Assembly: GCF_024748615.1 (NCBI RefSeq) | Contig: NZ_CP087168.1 | Coordinates: forward strand, 3,596,001 to 3,660,000 | Reading direction: 5' to 3' | From: Pseudomonas sp. B21-048 | GTDB lineage: Bacteria > Pseudomonadota > Gammaproteobacteria > Pseudomonadales > Pseudomonadaceae | Length of the DNA stretch: 64,000 bases | In this document: one piece after another, positions 1-10,057 of the stretch | How positions within the stretch are numbered: position 1 is the stretch's first letter | How the letters are laid out: each line of letters starts with the position of its first letter | Program-made: the position numbers and the translations under genes | Notes under the pieces: generated by a model | What the model saw: the letters and a program-made list of their open reading frames with translations, nothing else | Database searches by the model: none | Told to the model about the DNA's origin: nothing

Positions 1-1337
1 AGTTGTTCTACGGCCTGGTGCAGAACGGCAACGACCTTTGGAACGCAACCTTCTTCTGTGGCTCCTGCGCAGTCATGCGGCGCACTCATTTGCTGGAAGT
101 CGGCGGCATCGCCACCGAAACCGTGACCGAGGATGCGCACACGGCGCTCAAGCTCAATCGCCGGGGGTTCAATACCGCCTACCTTGCCATTCCACAAGCA
201 GCCGGCCTGGCCACGGAAAACCTTTCTCGTCACATTAGTCAGCGCATACGTTGGGCGCGGGGCATGGCGCAGATTTTTCGCACCGACAACCCGCTGCTTG
301 GCAAAGGTCTGAACCTGGGCCAGCGCATCTGTTATCTCAACGCCATGATGCATTTTTTCTACAGCCTACCTCGCCTGGTGTTTTTGACCGCACCCTTGGC
401 CTACCTGATTTTTGGCGCGCAGATATTCCACGCCTCGGCGTTGATGGTGGCGGTCTATGTACTGCCCCATATTGTCCATTCCAGCCTGACCAACTCCAGC
501 ATCCAGGGGCGATTCCGTCATTCGTTCTGGAACGAAGTCTATGAGTCGGTTTTGGCCTGGTACATCATGCGGCCCGTGCTACTCGCCCTGATCAAACCGT
601 CACAGGGAACGTTCAACGTGACCGATAAGGGCGGCACCATCGAAGAAAATTATTTCGACTGGAAGCTCGCGCGCCCCTACATCGTGTTGCTCACCTTGAA
701 CATGCTCGGTCTGGGGATCGGTTCGGTGAAGCTGATAGGGAGTGATTCGGCCGAGGTCGCGACCTTGTTGATCAACCTGGTGTGGACTATTTACAACATC
801 ATCATCGTCAGTACCGCTGTCGCGGTTGCCAGTGAATCTTCCGAGGTGCGCTCCGAACCCAGGGTTCCCGCCGATCTGCCTGTGCGCATCTACCGTCAAG
901 ATGGCACCTGGTTCGATTGCACTACCCAGAATTTCTCGCAACAAGGCGTGGGTCTCAACCTGCCAGACGATATTCGACTCTGCCCCCAAGAGACGCTGCA
1001 ACTGAGCATTCTGCGCACGCCTCCCTCCAGCCTTTTTCCTGCAACGGCGATGTTCAGCCACGGCAATGTGGTCGGTGTGCAATTCGATGCCATGCCACTG
1101 CGTCTGCAGAGTGAACTGGTTCGACTGACGTTTTCACGCGCCGATACCTGGGCCAGCAGTTGGGGTAACGGCCGTCCCGATGCCCCAATGTCGGCCCTCA
1201 GGGACGTCAGCCGCATCGGCCTGCGCGCCATTCTCGGCTTGTTCATGGTCACCCTTAAAGACGGCCGAGCGCTGCTGCGCAAACGTTCGAACACGCCATC
1301 CTCTATTGACCCTACTGCGGAAATGCCCCGATCTTGA
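1..1337 (+). CDS. bcsA: Cellulose synthase catalytic subunit BcsA/WssB (5' end missing)
   Basis: Inner-membrane GT2 glycosyltransferase that polymerises UDP-glucose into beta-1,4-glucan. Only the C-terminal 444 or so residues are in the window, so the gene starts upstream; the family is usually 700-870 aa. Visible are the TED motif (about residues 42-44 of the visible part) and QRIRW (80-84), which fits the QxxRW acceptor-binding motif. Several hydrophobic segments follow at roughly 110-275. A C-terminal PilZ domain has RSEPR, matching the RxxxR c-di-GMP box, and NFSQQG, matching D/NxSxxG. Activity is therefore expected to be controlled by c-di-GMP, as known for BcsA. It overlaps or abuts bcsB, the next gene of the operon. 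Identification is firm; wssB is the P. fluorescens SBW25 name. Confidence 0.96.
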   Translation, partial: LFYGLVQNGNDLWNATFFCGSCAVMRRTHLLEVGGIATETVTEDAHTALKLNRRGFNTAYLAIPQAAGLATENLSRHISQRIRWARGMAQIFRTDNPLLGKGLNLGQRICYLNAMMHFFYSLPRLVFLTAPLAYLIFGAQIFHASALMVAVYVLPHIVHSSLTNSSIQGRFRHSFWNEVYESVLAWYIMRPVLLALIKPSQGTFNVTDKGGTIEENYFDWKLARPYIVLLTLNMLGLGIGSVKLIGSDSAEVATLLINLVWTIYNIIIVSTAVAVASESSEVRSEPRVPADLPVRIYRQDGTWFDCTTQNFSQQGVGLNLPDDIRLCPQETLQLSILRTPPSSLFPATAMFSHGNVVGVQFDAMPLRLQSELVRLTFSRADTWASSWGNGRPDAPMSALRDVSRIGLRAILGLFMVTLKDGRALLRKRSNTPSSIDPTAEMPRS

Positions 1338-1357
1338 ACCGCTCTCGCCAGACCTCT

Positions 1358-3622
1358 ATGCCTCGTCGCTCACTCCTGTTTATCGCCTGCTCATTATTGG
1401 GTTGGGGTAATGCGGCCTTGTGTGTTGCCGACCCAATCAGTGCCACAACGGTGGCGATCGCATCGCCGCCGCTGACCGATGCGTCGACCCACAGCTACAC
1501 CCGCACGCTCAAGGAACTGGGAAAGAACTATTCGATGAGCCTCAAGGGTGTGGAGGCAACGGACAGCGTGAACTTCAATGTGCGGGCCGATGAAGTCGTG
1601 ACGGCGGCGCAGGTCACGCTGCAGTACAGCTACTCACCGGCACTGCTGGCCGACCTTTCGCAGATCAACGTATTGATCAATGATCAGGTGGCCGCCAGCC
1701 TGCCCCTGCCCAAAGATGCCGCCGGCCGATTGCAGACCCAGACCGTGCAGATCCCGCCGCAGATGATTACCGAGTTCAACCGGCTCAGTCTGCAGTTCAT
1801 CGGTCACTACACGATGCAATGCGAAGATCCGTTGCACTCCAGTCTCTGGGCCAGGATCGATAACACCAGCCAGCTGAGCCTCCAGGTGTCTTCGGTGCCA
1901 CAGCCCAATGATCTTTCCGCATTGCCGCTGCCCCTGTTCGATCCACGAGACACCTTGCCCTTAAAGCTGCCCTTCGTGTTCATCTCACGCCCTGACAACG
2001 CCGGGCTGGAGGCCGCCGGTGTTCTGTCCTCCTGGTTCGGCGCCCTGGCCAGCTACCGTGGCGCGACCTTTGCGGTCAACGCCCAACTGCCGACCACCGG
2101 CAACGCCGTGGTGTTTGTCAGCAACAATGAAGCAGCGACGTTGAATGGTCTCAAGATCAAAGAGGCCACCGGGCCGCGATTGACGATGGTCAGCAACCCG
2201 AATGACCCTCAAGGCAAGCTGTTGGTCGTTTCCGGGCGTGATGGCGCCGATCTGAAAATCGCCGCCACTGCACTGGCACTCGGCGGTTCAACCTTTTCGG
2301 GGCAAAGTGTGGCGATTGATCGTATCGATGCGATGAAGCCACGCCAGCCCTACGATGCGCCCAACTGGTTGCCCTCTGATCGCCCGGTGCGCCTGGGTGA
2401 ACTGGCCAAAGCGGCCGAGCTCAACGTGTCGGGTTACAACCCTGGGCAAATGACGGTAGCCCTGCGTTTGCCCCCGGACCTGTTCAACTGGCGCGAGCCC
2501 GGTGCGCAACTGGATTTGAAATACCGCTATACGCCTCAACCGATTGCCACCAACTCCTCGTTGCTGGTCAGCTTCAACGACATGTTCATCAAGTCGATCG
2601 ACTTGCCTTCCGTCGAGAAGCTCGGCAACAGCGATAGCCTGCTGGCGATGCTCAAGACCGACGACAGCCTGGCCCGCACATCGCGCATGTTGTTGCCGCT
2701 GAATTCGGTAGCCCTGCAATCGCGGCTGCAATTTCGCTTTATGTATGACTACATCAAGCAGGGCGATTGCCGCGACATCATCATCGACAACATGCGCGGT
2801 GCGATCGACCCGGACTCAACGCTAGACGTCAGCCATTACGACCACTTTATGGCCATGCCCAATCTGGGTGTGTTCAAGGACAGTGGTTTTCCGTTCACGC
2901 GCATGGCCGATCTTTCTGAAACCGCAGTGATCCTGCCCAATGACCCTGGCCCGGCCGAGCTCGGCGCCTACCTGACCCTGCTCGGTCGCTTTGGCGATTC
3001 CACCGGCTACCCGGCCACCGGCGTGAAAGTGGTCCACGCCGACCAGTTGGCCGAGCAGCGCGATCGGGATTTGCTGGTCCTCGCCTCAGGCAAAAACCAA
3101 CCGCTGCTAGAACAATGGCAGGGCCTGCTGCCGGCCAGGACACAAGGCGATGAGCAATACGTCGAGCTGTCGGACCTGCCCTTGCGCGTACGCAACTGGT
3201 TCAGCCCGGACACCCAAGGCAATCTGCGCAAGGCGCGTAACAGCCTCAGGTTTTCCGCTGAGGACGGCAGTGCTTATCTGACGGGGTTCGAATCACCGCT
3301 CAAGAGCGGACGCAGCGTGGTGTTCATCGCCAGCGCGCAGCCCAGTGGTCTCGCCGAGGTGACTGATGCCCTGCTCAGCACCGAAGCAAACACCCACACA
3401 CTGCAAGGCAGTCTGGTGGTGATCAAGGGCAAGCAGGTTGAGTCGCTGGTGGCCGAACAGGATTACTACGTCGGGCGTTTGGGTCCGTGGCGCTTTGTAC
3501 AGTGGCACCTCTCGCAAAACGTACTGGCATTCGTTTCGGTCACGCTGATCGGGGTCCTGTTGTTGGCTTCGTTGGCCTACCTGTCCCTGCGCATGCGGGC
3601 CAAACGTCGTCTTGGTCAGTAA
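1358..3622 (+). CDS. bcsB: Cellulose synthase periplasmic subunit BcsB/WssC
   Basis: Periplasmic, membrane-anchored partner of BcsA that guides the nascent glucan through the periplasm. The 754-aa product opens with a signal peptide (positively charged MPRR, then a hydrophobic stretch). It continues with the long beta-rich BcsB body and ends in one transmembrane helix at about residues 715-745 followed by a basic tail (RMRAKRR). The ATG at 1358 is chosen because it gives a normal signal peptide. A TTG at 1334 overlapping the bcsA stop (TTGA) is a real alternative, since it would couple translation; neither has a strong ribosome binding site. Length and placement between bcsA and the GH8 gene fit the family. 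Confidence 0.95.
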   Translation: MPRRSLLFIACSLLGWGNAALCVADPISATTVAIASPPLTDASTHSYTRTLKELGKNYSMSLKGVEATDSVNFNVRADEVVTAAQVTLQYSYSPALLADLSQINVLINDQVAASLPLPKDAAGRLQTQTVQIPPQMITEFNRLSLQFIGHYTMQCEDPLHSSLWARIDNTSQLSLQVSSVPQPNDLSALPLPLFDPRDTLPLKLPFVFISRPDNAGLEAAGVLSSWFGALASYRGATFAVNAQLPTTGNAVVFVSNNEAATLNGLKIKEATGPRLTMVSNPNDPQGKLLVVSGRDGADLKIAATALALGGSTFSGQSVAIDRIDAMKPRQPYDAPNWLPSDRPVRLGELAKAAELNVSGYNPGQMTVALRLPPDLFNWREPGAQLDLKYRYTPQPIATNSSLLVSFNDMFIKSIDLPSVEKLGNSDSLLAMLKTDDSLARTSRMLLPLNSVALQSRLQFRFMYDYIKQGDCRDIIIDNMRGAIDPDSTLDVSHYDHFMAMPNLGVFKDSGFPFTRMADLSETAVILPNDPGPAELGAYLTLLGRFGDSTGYPATGVKVVHADQLAEQRDRDLLVLASGKNQPLLEQWQGLLPARTQGDEQYVELSDLPLRVRNWFSPDTQGNLRKARNSLRFSAEDGSAYLTGFESPLKSGRSVVFIASAQPSGLAEVTDALLSTEANTHTLQGSLVVIKGKQVESLVAEQDYYVGRLGPWRFVQWHLSQNVLAFVSVTLIGVLLLASLAYLSLRMRAKRRLGQ

Positions 3623-3629
3623 GTCGCGC

Positions 3630-4844
3630 ATGCCGTCATTGACCATGGACTGTCGTGGCCTGTCACTTCGTCAGTGTTTGCGCGGGTTGAGCGTTTTGCT
3701 GGCACTGGCGCTGGTGACGCCCGCGATGGCGGCCCGCCCACCGTGCCCGGAGCCGGCATGGCCGCTGTGGCAGGCCTATGCATCGCGCTTCGTCCAGGCC
3801 GATGGCCGGGTGCTGGAGTCCAGCCTGCAGACCAACCACAGCACATCGGAAGGTCAGTCCTACGGCATGCTCTTCGCCCTTATCGGCAATGACCCGCAAC
3901 GCTTCGACGAATTGTGGCGCTGGACCGCCACAAACCTCGCCGGGTCCGCCATTGGCACACGCCTGCCGGGTTGGTTATGGGGGCAAGGCGAGGACGGTCA
4001 ATGGCGCTTGCAAGACAGCCACTCCGCCTCCGACGCCGATCTGTGGTTCGCCTACGCCCTGCTCGAAGCCGCTCGCTTGTGGCATCGGCCGGACTATCGC
4101 CAGGACGCTCTTCGGTTGATGGCAACCCTCGAAGCGCAGTTGGTCGTTGATCTGCCTGGATTGGGCCTGATGCTATTGTCCGGGCCAGAGGGTTTTATCC
4201 TGCCAGGCCCGCTCTGGCGGCTGAATCCCAGTTATCTGCCACTTCCCGTGCTGCGGCGGTTGGCCAAGGAAGCACCTTCCGGCCCCTGGTCAGCCATTGC
4301 TGATAACACGGCGACGATGATTAGCCAATCAAGCCCCCACGGCTTCGTGGCTGACTGGGTCGGTTATCAATCAGGGGGCTTCGTCAGTGACCCGATCAAG
4401 GGTGAGACAGGGAGTTACGACGCCATTCGCGTCTACCTCTGGCTGGGCATGAGCGACGCCAGGGAACCGCTGGCGGCGCCCCTGTTGAAACAACTCGACG
4501 GCATGGCCCGCCTCACTGCCGCGACCGATCTGCCGCCGGAAACCGTTCAGGTTCTGCAAGGTAATGTTCAGGGCCAAGGCCCTTTCGGATTCAGCGCGGC
4601 ACTGATGCCTTACTTTCATGCCAAGGGCCAATCGAGCGTCGCCCTCGTACTGCGTCAGCGCACCGAGCAAGCCTTGCGCGAGGCCATGGCCAGACCCGAT
4701 GCCAGCGCAGGCCCGCCTCGCTACTACAACTTCATGCTCAGTCTGTTCGCGCTCGGCTGGGCGGACAAACACTATCGATTCCGGGAAGACGGAACACTGA
4801 AACTCTCCTGGGAGACCGCATGCACGCGCACCACCGCACGCTAA
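3630..4844 (+). CDS. bcsZ: Endo-1,4-beta-glucanase BcsZ/WssD (glycoside hydrolase family 8)
   Basis: Periplasmic cellulase that trims or edits the nascent glucan during export. The protein is 404 aa with a signal peptide (hydrophobic stretch at about 20-35, cleavage near AMA-A). The GH8 motifs are visible: STSEGQSYGM, with Glu74 as likely proton donor, and SASDADLW, with Asp135/Asp137 as the likely base region. The ATG at 3630 is preferred; a TTG at 3612 would overlap bcsB by 11 bp. The 3' end overlaps bcsC by 25 bp, a sign of translational coupling within the operon. Family assignment is firm; the exact catalytic Asp is inferred by family comparison. Confidence 0.94.
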   Translation: MPSLTMDCRGLSLRQCLRGLSVLLALALVTPAMAARPPCPEPAWPLWQAYASRFVQADGRVLESSLQTNHSTSEGQSYGMLFALIGNDPQRFDELWRWTATNLAGSAIGTRLPGWLWGQGEDGQWRLQDSHSASDADLWFAYALLEAARLWHRPDYRQDALRLMATLEAQLVVDLPGLGLMLLSGPEGFILPGPLWRLNPSYLPLPVLRRLAKEAPSGPWSAIADNTATMISQSSPHGFVADWVGYQSGGFVSDPIKGETGSYDAIRVYLWLGMSDAREPLAAPLLKQLDGMARLTAATDLPPETVQVLQGNVQGQGPFGFSAALMPYFHAKGQSSVALVLRQRTEQALREAMARPDASAGPPRYYNFMLSLFALGWADKHYRFREDGTLKLSWETACTRTTAR

Positions 4845-7800
4845 CCATCGCCGTGATGAGCGCGTTGACAGCCACAGCTGCCCACGCGCAAAGCCCGACG
4901 CCGCAGACATTACTCGTCGAGCAAGGGCAGTACTGGCAGTTACACAACAACCCTCAACGCGCTGCGGAAGTCTGGCTGAAAGTCCTGCTGCTGGACCCGG
5001 TCCAGGTTGACGCACTGTATGGCTTGGGCTTGATCGGCCTGCAACAGGACAAGCCACAACAGGCGCAGCAATACCTCGCCCGCTTGCAGGCCATCCAGCC
5101 ACCGCCTCGGCAGGCACTGCAATTGGCGCAGGACATCAGCGTGGCCCAAACGCAGAACCAGCAGCGTCTGGAAGAGGCTCGGCGCCTCGTCGATGCCGGT
5201 GAGCGTGACAAGGCGACTGCAGTGTTTCGCTCGCTGTTCGATGGCCGTCCACCTCAAGGTACGATCGGCCGCGAGTATTACAACAACCTTGCCTTCAACC
5301 AGGCTGACTGGACTGAAGCACGCAACGGATTTCAGCGCCTGCAACGCGAGATGCCCAACGACTCGATCGTCGCGCTGTTTTACGCCAAGCATCTGGTCCG
5401 CCGTGAAGACAGCCGTGCCGAGGGCATCCGCGCCCTGGCCGCGCTGACCCAGCGTGCCGACATTGCCGGTGATGCCGACGAAAGCTGGCGCCTGGCGCTG
5501 ACCTGGATCGGTCCGCCCAATCCGGCACAAGTGCCGTTGTTCGAGGCGTACCTCAAGACGCATCCGGATGACGCGCAAATCCGGGCGCAGATGAACAAGG
5601 GCAAGCAACAGGTGGCAACGACGGCCGGCAAGGAATGGCAACCGCCTGCCGAAGTCGCGCGCGGCCTGAAGGCGCTCAAAGAAGGCGATCAGGCCACCGC
5701 CGAACAGGCTTTTCAAGCACGCTTGAAAACCCGGCCCGATGATGCTGACGCGCTGGGCGGCCTTGGGGTTATTCGCCAGCAGCAACACCGACTGGCCGAA
5801 GCGGAAAAGCTCTTGAGTCAGGCCACGCGACAAAACGACGGCAGCCGCTGGCAAGTTGCGCTGAACGAAGTGCGCTATTGGTCGGCGTTGCAGCAGGCCC
5901 GCGACGCCCAGGCCAAAGGCCAGACAGCCCAGGCACAGGTCTTGGTCAACCAGGCGCTACGGCTGAATCCAAACGGGGTCGATGCGCGCCTCGCCCTGGC
6001 GGATATTCAGGCCAGCGCGGGCCAGTTCGATGACGCTCAGCGCACCTATCGGCAGATTTTGAACCAGCGCCGCGATGACCCTCAAGCACAGGAAGGGCTG
6101 GTCAATGTGCTGCTCAAGAGCGGCAAGAACGATGAAGCCCTGCAACTGATTAACAGCCTGCCCGCCACCGGACAGGCAAAGATCGGCCAGTCCGCGCGCC
6201 TGCAAGCCTTGCGCGCGACGCAACTGGCCGCCCTCGCCGAACAACGCAACGACCTGCCCGCTGCGCGCAACGCCTTGCAAGATGCGCTGCGCGTTGAGCC
6301 GGATAACGTCTGGACACGTTTCGCCCTGGCCCGCCTGAACCTGGCGATGGGCGAACCGCAAAAGGCTCGGGACCTGATCAACGCCATGCTCCAGGCCCAT
6401 CCCGACAATGCCGATGCGCTTTACGTCAGCGCCTTGCTGTCGGTCCAGATGGGTGAGTGGAAAGCCGCCCAGACAACGTTGGGACGCTTGCGCCCCGACC
6501 AGCGCACCCCGGACATGGACGCATTGGCCGCTGATGTCAGCCTCAACCTGCAACTCAGCCAGGCGATCGAGTTGGGCAAGCGCGGACAGCGCCAGGAAGC
6601 CCTGACCTTGCTCGATCGTATTCAGCCGATGACCACCAACAGTCCAGATCGCACGGCGAGCCTGGCCTCGGCCTATGTCGACATCGGCGAGCCCACCCGT
6701 GCGCTGGCCCTCATGCGCGGCCAGTTGCAAAACACCACGGCGCCCTCGGCGGACTTCATCCTGCAATACGCCGCTGTCCTGCTTAAAACCGGCGAAGACG
6801 CACAGGTCAACGAGATTCTGCGCGACCTTCAGAACAGGCCCTTGAACGCGCCGGCTCGCAAGCGTTTCGACGACCTGCTCTATCTCTATCGCATCCGCCA
6901 GGCTGACCAGCTGCGTGAACGAGGCAATCTGGCCAGCGCTTATGACACGCTAGCGCCCGCACTGGCGCAACGTCCCGGTGACAGCGCTGCCGTCGCGGCG
7001 CTAGCGCGGATGTACTCGGCCAACGGCGACACGGCAAAAACCCTCGAACTCTACAAACCGCTGTTACAACGTCAGCCAAACGACCCGCAACTGCTGTTGG
7101 GTGCCGCCAACGCGGCGGTGTTGGCACATGACACTGCCTTTGCCGAACAGGCACTGCAACAGCTGCTCAAGACCGAATCCGGTAACCCTCAAACGCTGAC
7201 AGAGGCCGCCCGCCTCTACCAGAGCATGGGCAAGACCGGCACGGCGACCGATCTGCTGCGTAAAGCAGTGGCCATTGAACAGAACGAGAAACGCAGAAAC
7301 CAGGGCGACCAGCTCGCCGGTTCGACGGCGGCGTCCAACCCTTTTGCGGGGGTGTCGGGAGCAGGTAGCCAGGTCAGTCGCGACACCTTGCTGGCAGCGA
7401 TCCCGCCACCGGCTCAGGAGATGCCGGGCAACGCGAGGTCTCACGCCCCTTTTGGCATCGACGCCCCGCCAAGGCCGCAGCAGGCGAGCAATCCATTCGA
7501 GTCGCAGCTGCCGCGCGCCGCATTGGTGAGCGAGGACATCAGCCCCGCGCAACTGGCTCTGAATAAAATCCTTCAGGAGCGCAGTGCCTACGTCACCCAA
7601 GGCGTAAGCATTCGCAGCAACAACAGCGAGTCAGGGTTGAGCAAACTGACCGATGTTGAAACACCGCTGGAAATCAATATTCCGCTGGATGAAAGCCGCA
7701 TCGCCCTGCGCGTGACGCCGGTTTCGCTGAACGCTGGCAGTGTCAGCGACGAGGCGCTGTCGCGTTTCGGTAACGGTGCCCAGAGTGGCAGCGCCGGCTC

Positions 7801-8683
7801 GCAAAAAGCCGAGGGTGTCGGCCTTTCCGTCGCCATCCAACGACCCGCGGATGGACTCAAAGCCGATCTCGGCACCACCCCGCTCGGCTTCAAATACACC
7901 ACCGCCACCGGCGGCATCAGCATTGATCGCCCGGTGAGCGACTCCTCTAATGTCCGTTATGGCGTGAGCGTTTCCCGGCGCCCGGTGACTGACAGCGTCA
8001 CCTCGTTTGCCGGCACCACGGACAAACGCAGCGGGCAGTCCTGGGGCGGCGTGACCGCTAACGGCGGGCGTGGCCAGTTGAGCTTTGATGACAACGAAGT
8101 CGGCGTCTATGGCTACGCCTCCTGGCACCAGCTATTGGGCAACCATGTCCAGTCCAACAACCGCAGTGAACTGGGCAGCGGTGTGTACTGGTACCTGCAA
8201 AATGCAACGGACAGCAAGCTGACCGTCGGTCTGAGCATGACCGGCATCAGCTACGCCAACAATCAGGACTATTTCACCTATGGCCACGGCGGCTATTTCA
8301 GCCCGCAGACGTTCTTCGCCCTGGGCGTGCCGGTGACCTGGGCACAACGCACCGGGCGCTTGACGTATCAAGTCAAGGGCTCGGTCGGCGTGCAGCATTT
8401 CGAGCAGGACAGCGCCGACTATTTCCCCAACGACAAAGCCCTGCAAGCGGCCTCGGGCCTGCGCTACGAAGGGCAAAACAAAACCGGGATCGGCTACAGC
8501 GTTGCCGCGGCGGCTGAATACAAGGTCGCTTCGAACTTCCTGCTGGGCGCCAGCCTGGGCCTGGACAACGCCCGCGACTACCAACAACTGAGCGGCGCCC
8601 TGTCTTTGCGCTACCAGTTCGAGGAGATCAGCGGCCCCATGAGCCTGCCGGTCAGCCCCTACACCTCACCTTATTCCAACTGA
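4820..8683 (+). CDS. bcsC: Cellulose synthase outer-membrane export protein BcsC/WssE
   Basis: Outer-membrane porin with a long periplasmic TPR scaffold, which takes glucan from BcsB to the cell surface. The product is 1287 aa. It has a signal peptide ending near AHAQ, then TPR-type helical repeats over about residues 30-820 (recurring A..GL..L...G....A...). A Pro/Asn/Gly/Ser-rich linker follows at about 830-910, and a C-terminal beta-barrel of roughly 350 residues with alternating aromatic strands ends in Y-rich sequence. The start lies inside the end of bcsZ. Length and architecture match BcsC of other pseudomonads. Confidence 0.95.
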   Translation: MHAHHRTLTIAVMSALTATAAHAQSPTPQTLLVEQGQYWQLHNNPQRAAEVWLKVLLLDPVQVDALYGLGLIGLQQDKPQQAQQYLARLQAIQPPPRQALQLAQDISVAQTQNQQRLEEARRLVDAGERDKATAVFRSLFDGRPPQGTIGREYYNNLAFNQADWTEARNGFQRLQREMPNDSIVALFYAKHLVRREDSRAEGIRALAALTQRADIAGDADESWRLALTWIGPPNPAQVPLFEAYLKTHPDDAQIRAQMNKGKQQVATTAGKEWQPPAEVARGLKALKEGDQATAEQAFQARLKTRPDDADALGGLGVIRQQQHRLAEAEKLLSQATRQNDGSRWQVALNEVRYWSALQQARDAQAKGQTAQAQVLVNQALRLNPNGVDARLALADIQASAGQFDDAQRTYRQILNQRRDDPQAQEGLVNVLLKSGKNDEALQLINSLPATGQAKIGQSARLQALRATQLAALAEQRNDLPAARNALQDALRVEPDNVWTRFALARLNLAMGEPQKARDLINAMLQAHPDNADALYVSALLSVQMGEWKAAQTTLGRLRPDQRTPDMDALAADVSLNLQLSQAIELGKRGQRQEALTLLDRIQPMTTNSPDRTASLASAYVDIGEPTRALALMRGQLQNTTAPSADFILQYAAVLLKTGEDAQVNEILRDLQNRPLNAPARKRFDDLLYLYRIRQADQLRERGNLASAYDTLAPALAQRPGDSAAVAALARMYSANGDTAKTLELYKPLLQRQPNDPQLLLGAANAAVLAHDTAFAEQALQQLLKTESGNPQTLTEAARLYQSMGKTGTATDLLRKAVAIEQNEKRRNQGDQLAGSTAASNPFAGVSGAGSQVSRDTLLAAIPPPAQEMPGNARSHAPFGIDAPPRPQQASNPFESQLPRAALVSEDISPAQLALNKILQERSAYVTQGVSIRSNNSESGLSKLTDVETPLEINIPLDESRIALRVTPVSLNAGSVSDEALSRFGNGAQSGSAGSQKAEGVGLSVAIQRPADGLKADLGTTPLGFKYTTATGGISIDRPVSDSSNVRYGVSVSRRPVTDSVTSFAGTTDKRSGQSWGGVTANGGRGQLSFDDNEVGVYGYASWHQLLGNHVQSNNRSELGSGVYWYLQNATDSKLTVGLSMTGISYANNQDYFTYGHGGYFSPQTFFALGVPVTWAQRTGRLTYQVKGSVGVQHFEQDSADYFPNDKALQAASGLRYEGQNKTGIGYSVAAAAEYKVASNFLLGASLGLDNARDYQQLSGALSLRYQFEEISGPMSLPVSPYTSPYSN

Positions 8684-8699
8684 TCATCTGGAGCTTTCG

Positions 8700-9368
8700 A
8701 TGCCCACTTCTGCCCTTGCCGGTCTGACTCTCCTTGTTCTTGGGGAAAGCCATATGAGCCTTGCGGATCATTTACTGGAGCCGCTGCACGACAACCTGAC
8801 TCGCCAAGGCGCGCAGGTTCATTCCATCGGTGCCTGCGGTGCCAGCGCCGGCGACTGGCTGATCAGCAAAAAGGTCGACTGCGGCGCCGAGCGCAAAGGC
8901 AACGACAAGATCGTGATCAAAGGGCGCGAGGCAACCACCACACCGATCCAGGACCTGATCGCCGCCGACAAACCCGACCTGGTGGTATTGGTCATCGGCG
9001 ACACCATGGCGTCCTATGACAAGCCAGTGTTTCCGAAGGCCTGGGCCTGGCAAAGCGTCACCGGCCTGGCCAAGGCCATCGCCGCCACTGGCACCCGTTG
9101 CGCCTGGGTAGGCCCGGCCTGGGGCAAAGCGGGTGGCATGTACCAGAAGAATGATGCCCGCGCCCAGTTGATGTCGCAGTTTTTGGCCGCGAACGTGGCG
9201 CCTTGCACCTACATCGATTCGCTGACGTTCTCCAAACCCGGGCAGTGGGTCACCACCGACGGGCAGCACTTCACCGTCGCCGGTTATCAAGCATGGGGCA
9301 CTGCGATTGGCGGTGCATTGGCCAAACTGCCCGCCGAGCGCGTCAGCAGCGCAGGAGCCGGCAAATGA
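8700..9368 (+). CDS. wssF: Cellulose acetylation protein WssF (SGNH-hydrolase fold)
   Basis: Protein of the wss acetylation set, 222 aa. It shows SGNH-type features: GESHMS near the N terminus (Ser17 as likely nucleophile), GDT in the middle, and DGQHFT near the C terminus (Asp187, His190), which together give a Ser-Asp-His triad. The family is related to AlgX/AlgJ-like O-acetyl transfer proteins. No classical signal peptide is obvious: the N terminus (MPTSALAGLTLLVLG) is moderately hydrophobic but has no basic residue, so localisation is uncertain. It starts 16 bp after bcsC and its stop overlaps the start of wssG (ATGA). The role in O-acetylating cellulose is inferred from the SBW25 wss operon. 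Confidence 0.85.
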   Translation: MPTSALAGLTLLVLGESHMSLADHLLEPLHDNLTRQGAQVHSIGACGASAGDWLISKKVDCGAERKGNDKIVIKGREATTTPIQDLIAADKPDLVVLVIGDTMASYDKPVFPKAWAWQSVTGLAKAIAATGTRCAWVGPAWGKAGGMYQKNDARAQLMSQFLAANVAPCTYIDSLTFSKPGQWVTTDGQHFTVAGYQAWGTAIGGALAKLPAERVSSAGAGK

Positions 9369-10039
9369 GCCGATCCGCCTGTGGCTGGAAACTGTTAGCG
9401 CCCTTGATGCTGAGCCTGCACGCCCAGGCTGCCGACATTGCCCTGTACCCGACGGGCCCGGATCAGGACTCGGCTTTCCTGCGTTTTATCAACGCCGCCG
9501 ACCGCCCCTTGCAGCTGCTGGCCGAAGGCTCGCGGGCCAGCCTCAGACTCGAGGGTTCGAATGCCGTGTCCGACTACCTGCCTGTGCCCGCCAACCAGCC
9601 GATCAAGGGCACTCTGGAACGCAACGGCAAAAGCCAGCCGCTGGACATCCAGGTGGCAGCAGGCGAATTCGCCAGCGTGATCGCTTTGCCAGACAGCGCT
9701 CAAGGTATTCGCCAGGTCGTCATCCGTGAGCAACCCGACGACTTCAATAGCCTGAGAGCCTCGCTGGCGTTTATCAGCGCCGATCCCGCGTGCACCCAGG
9801 CCGGTTTGCGCGCGGCGGGGAAGAACGCCGATCTGTTCAAGGAGGTGGCCGATGGCAGCGTGCAACGCCGCGCGATCAACCCGGTCAGCCTGTCGGTTCA
9901 ATTGGTCTGCGCTCAAACCAACGTCGGGGCCCCGCTTGACTTGGGCCAGCTCAAGGCCGGCGAGCGTTATAGCGTCGTGCTGTTACCTGGCGAAACTGGC
10001 CCTTACCTGTTGCTCGCGACGGACGTCCTGGCCCACTGA
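9365..10039 (+). CDS. wssG: Cellulose acetylation protein WssG (AlgF-like)
   Basis: Periplasmic protein of 224 aa with a signal peptide (hydrophobic stretch ending AQA-ADIALYP). The mature start ADIALYPTGP and the beta-rich body resemble AlgF, the alginate O-acetylation adaptor that links the membrane acetyltransferase to periplasmic acceptors. The ATG overlaps the wssF stop by 4 bp (ATGA), so translation is probably coupled; this ATG is also the only one that gives a clean signal peptide. Two cysteines in the C-terminal half could form a disulfide. Function is inferred from alginate and wss acetylation systems. Confidence 0.87.
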   Translation: MSRSACGWKLLAPLMLSLHAQAADIALYPTGPDQDSAFLRFINAADRPLQLLAEGSRASLRLEGSNAVSDYLPVPANQPIKGTLERNGKSQPLDIQVAAGEFASVIALPDSAQGIRQVVIREQPDDFNSLRASLAFISADPACTQAGLRAAGKNADLFKEVADGSVQRRAINPVSLSVQLVCAQTNVGAPLDLGQLKAGERYSVVLLPGETGPYLLLATDVLAH

Positions 10040-10057
10040 TCGGATCGCGCCACCACC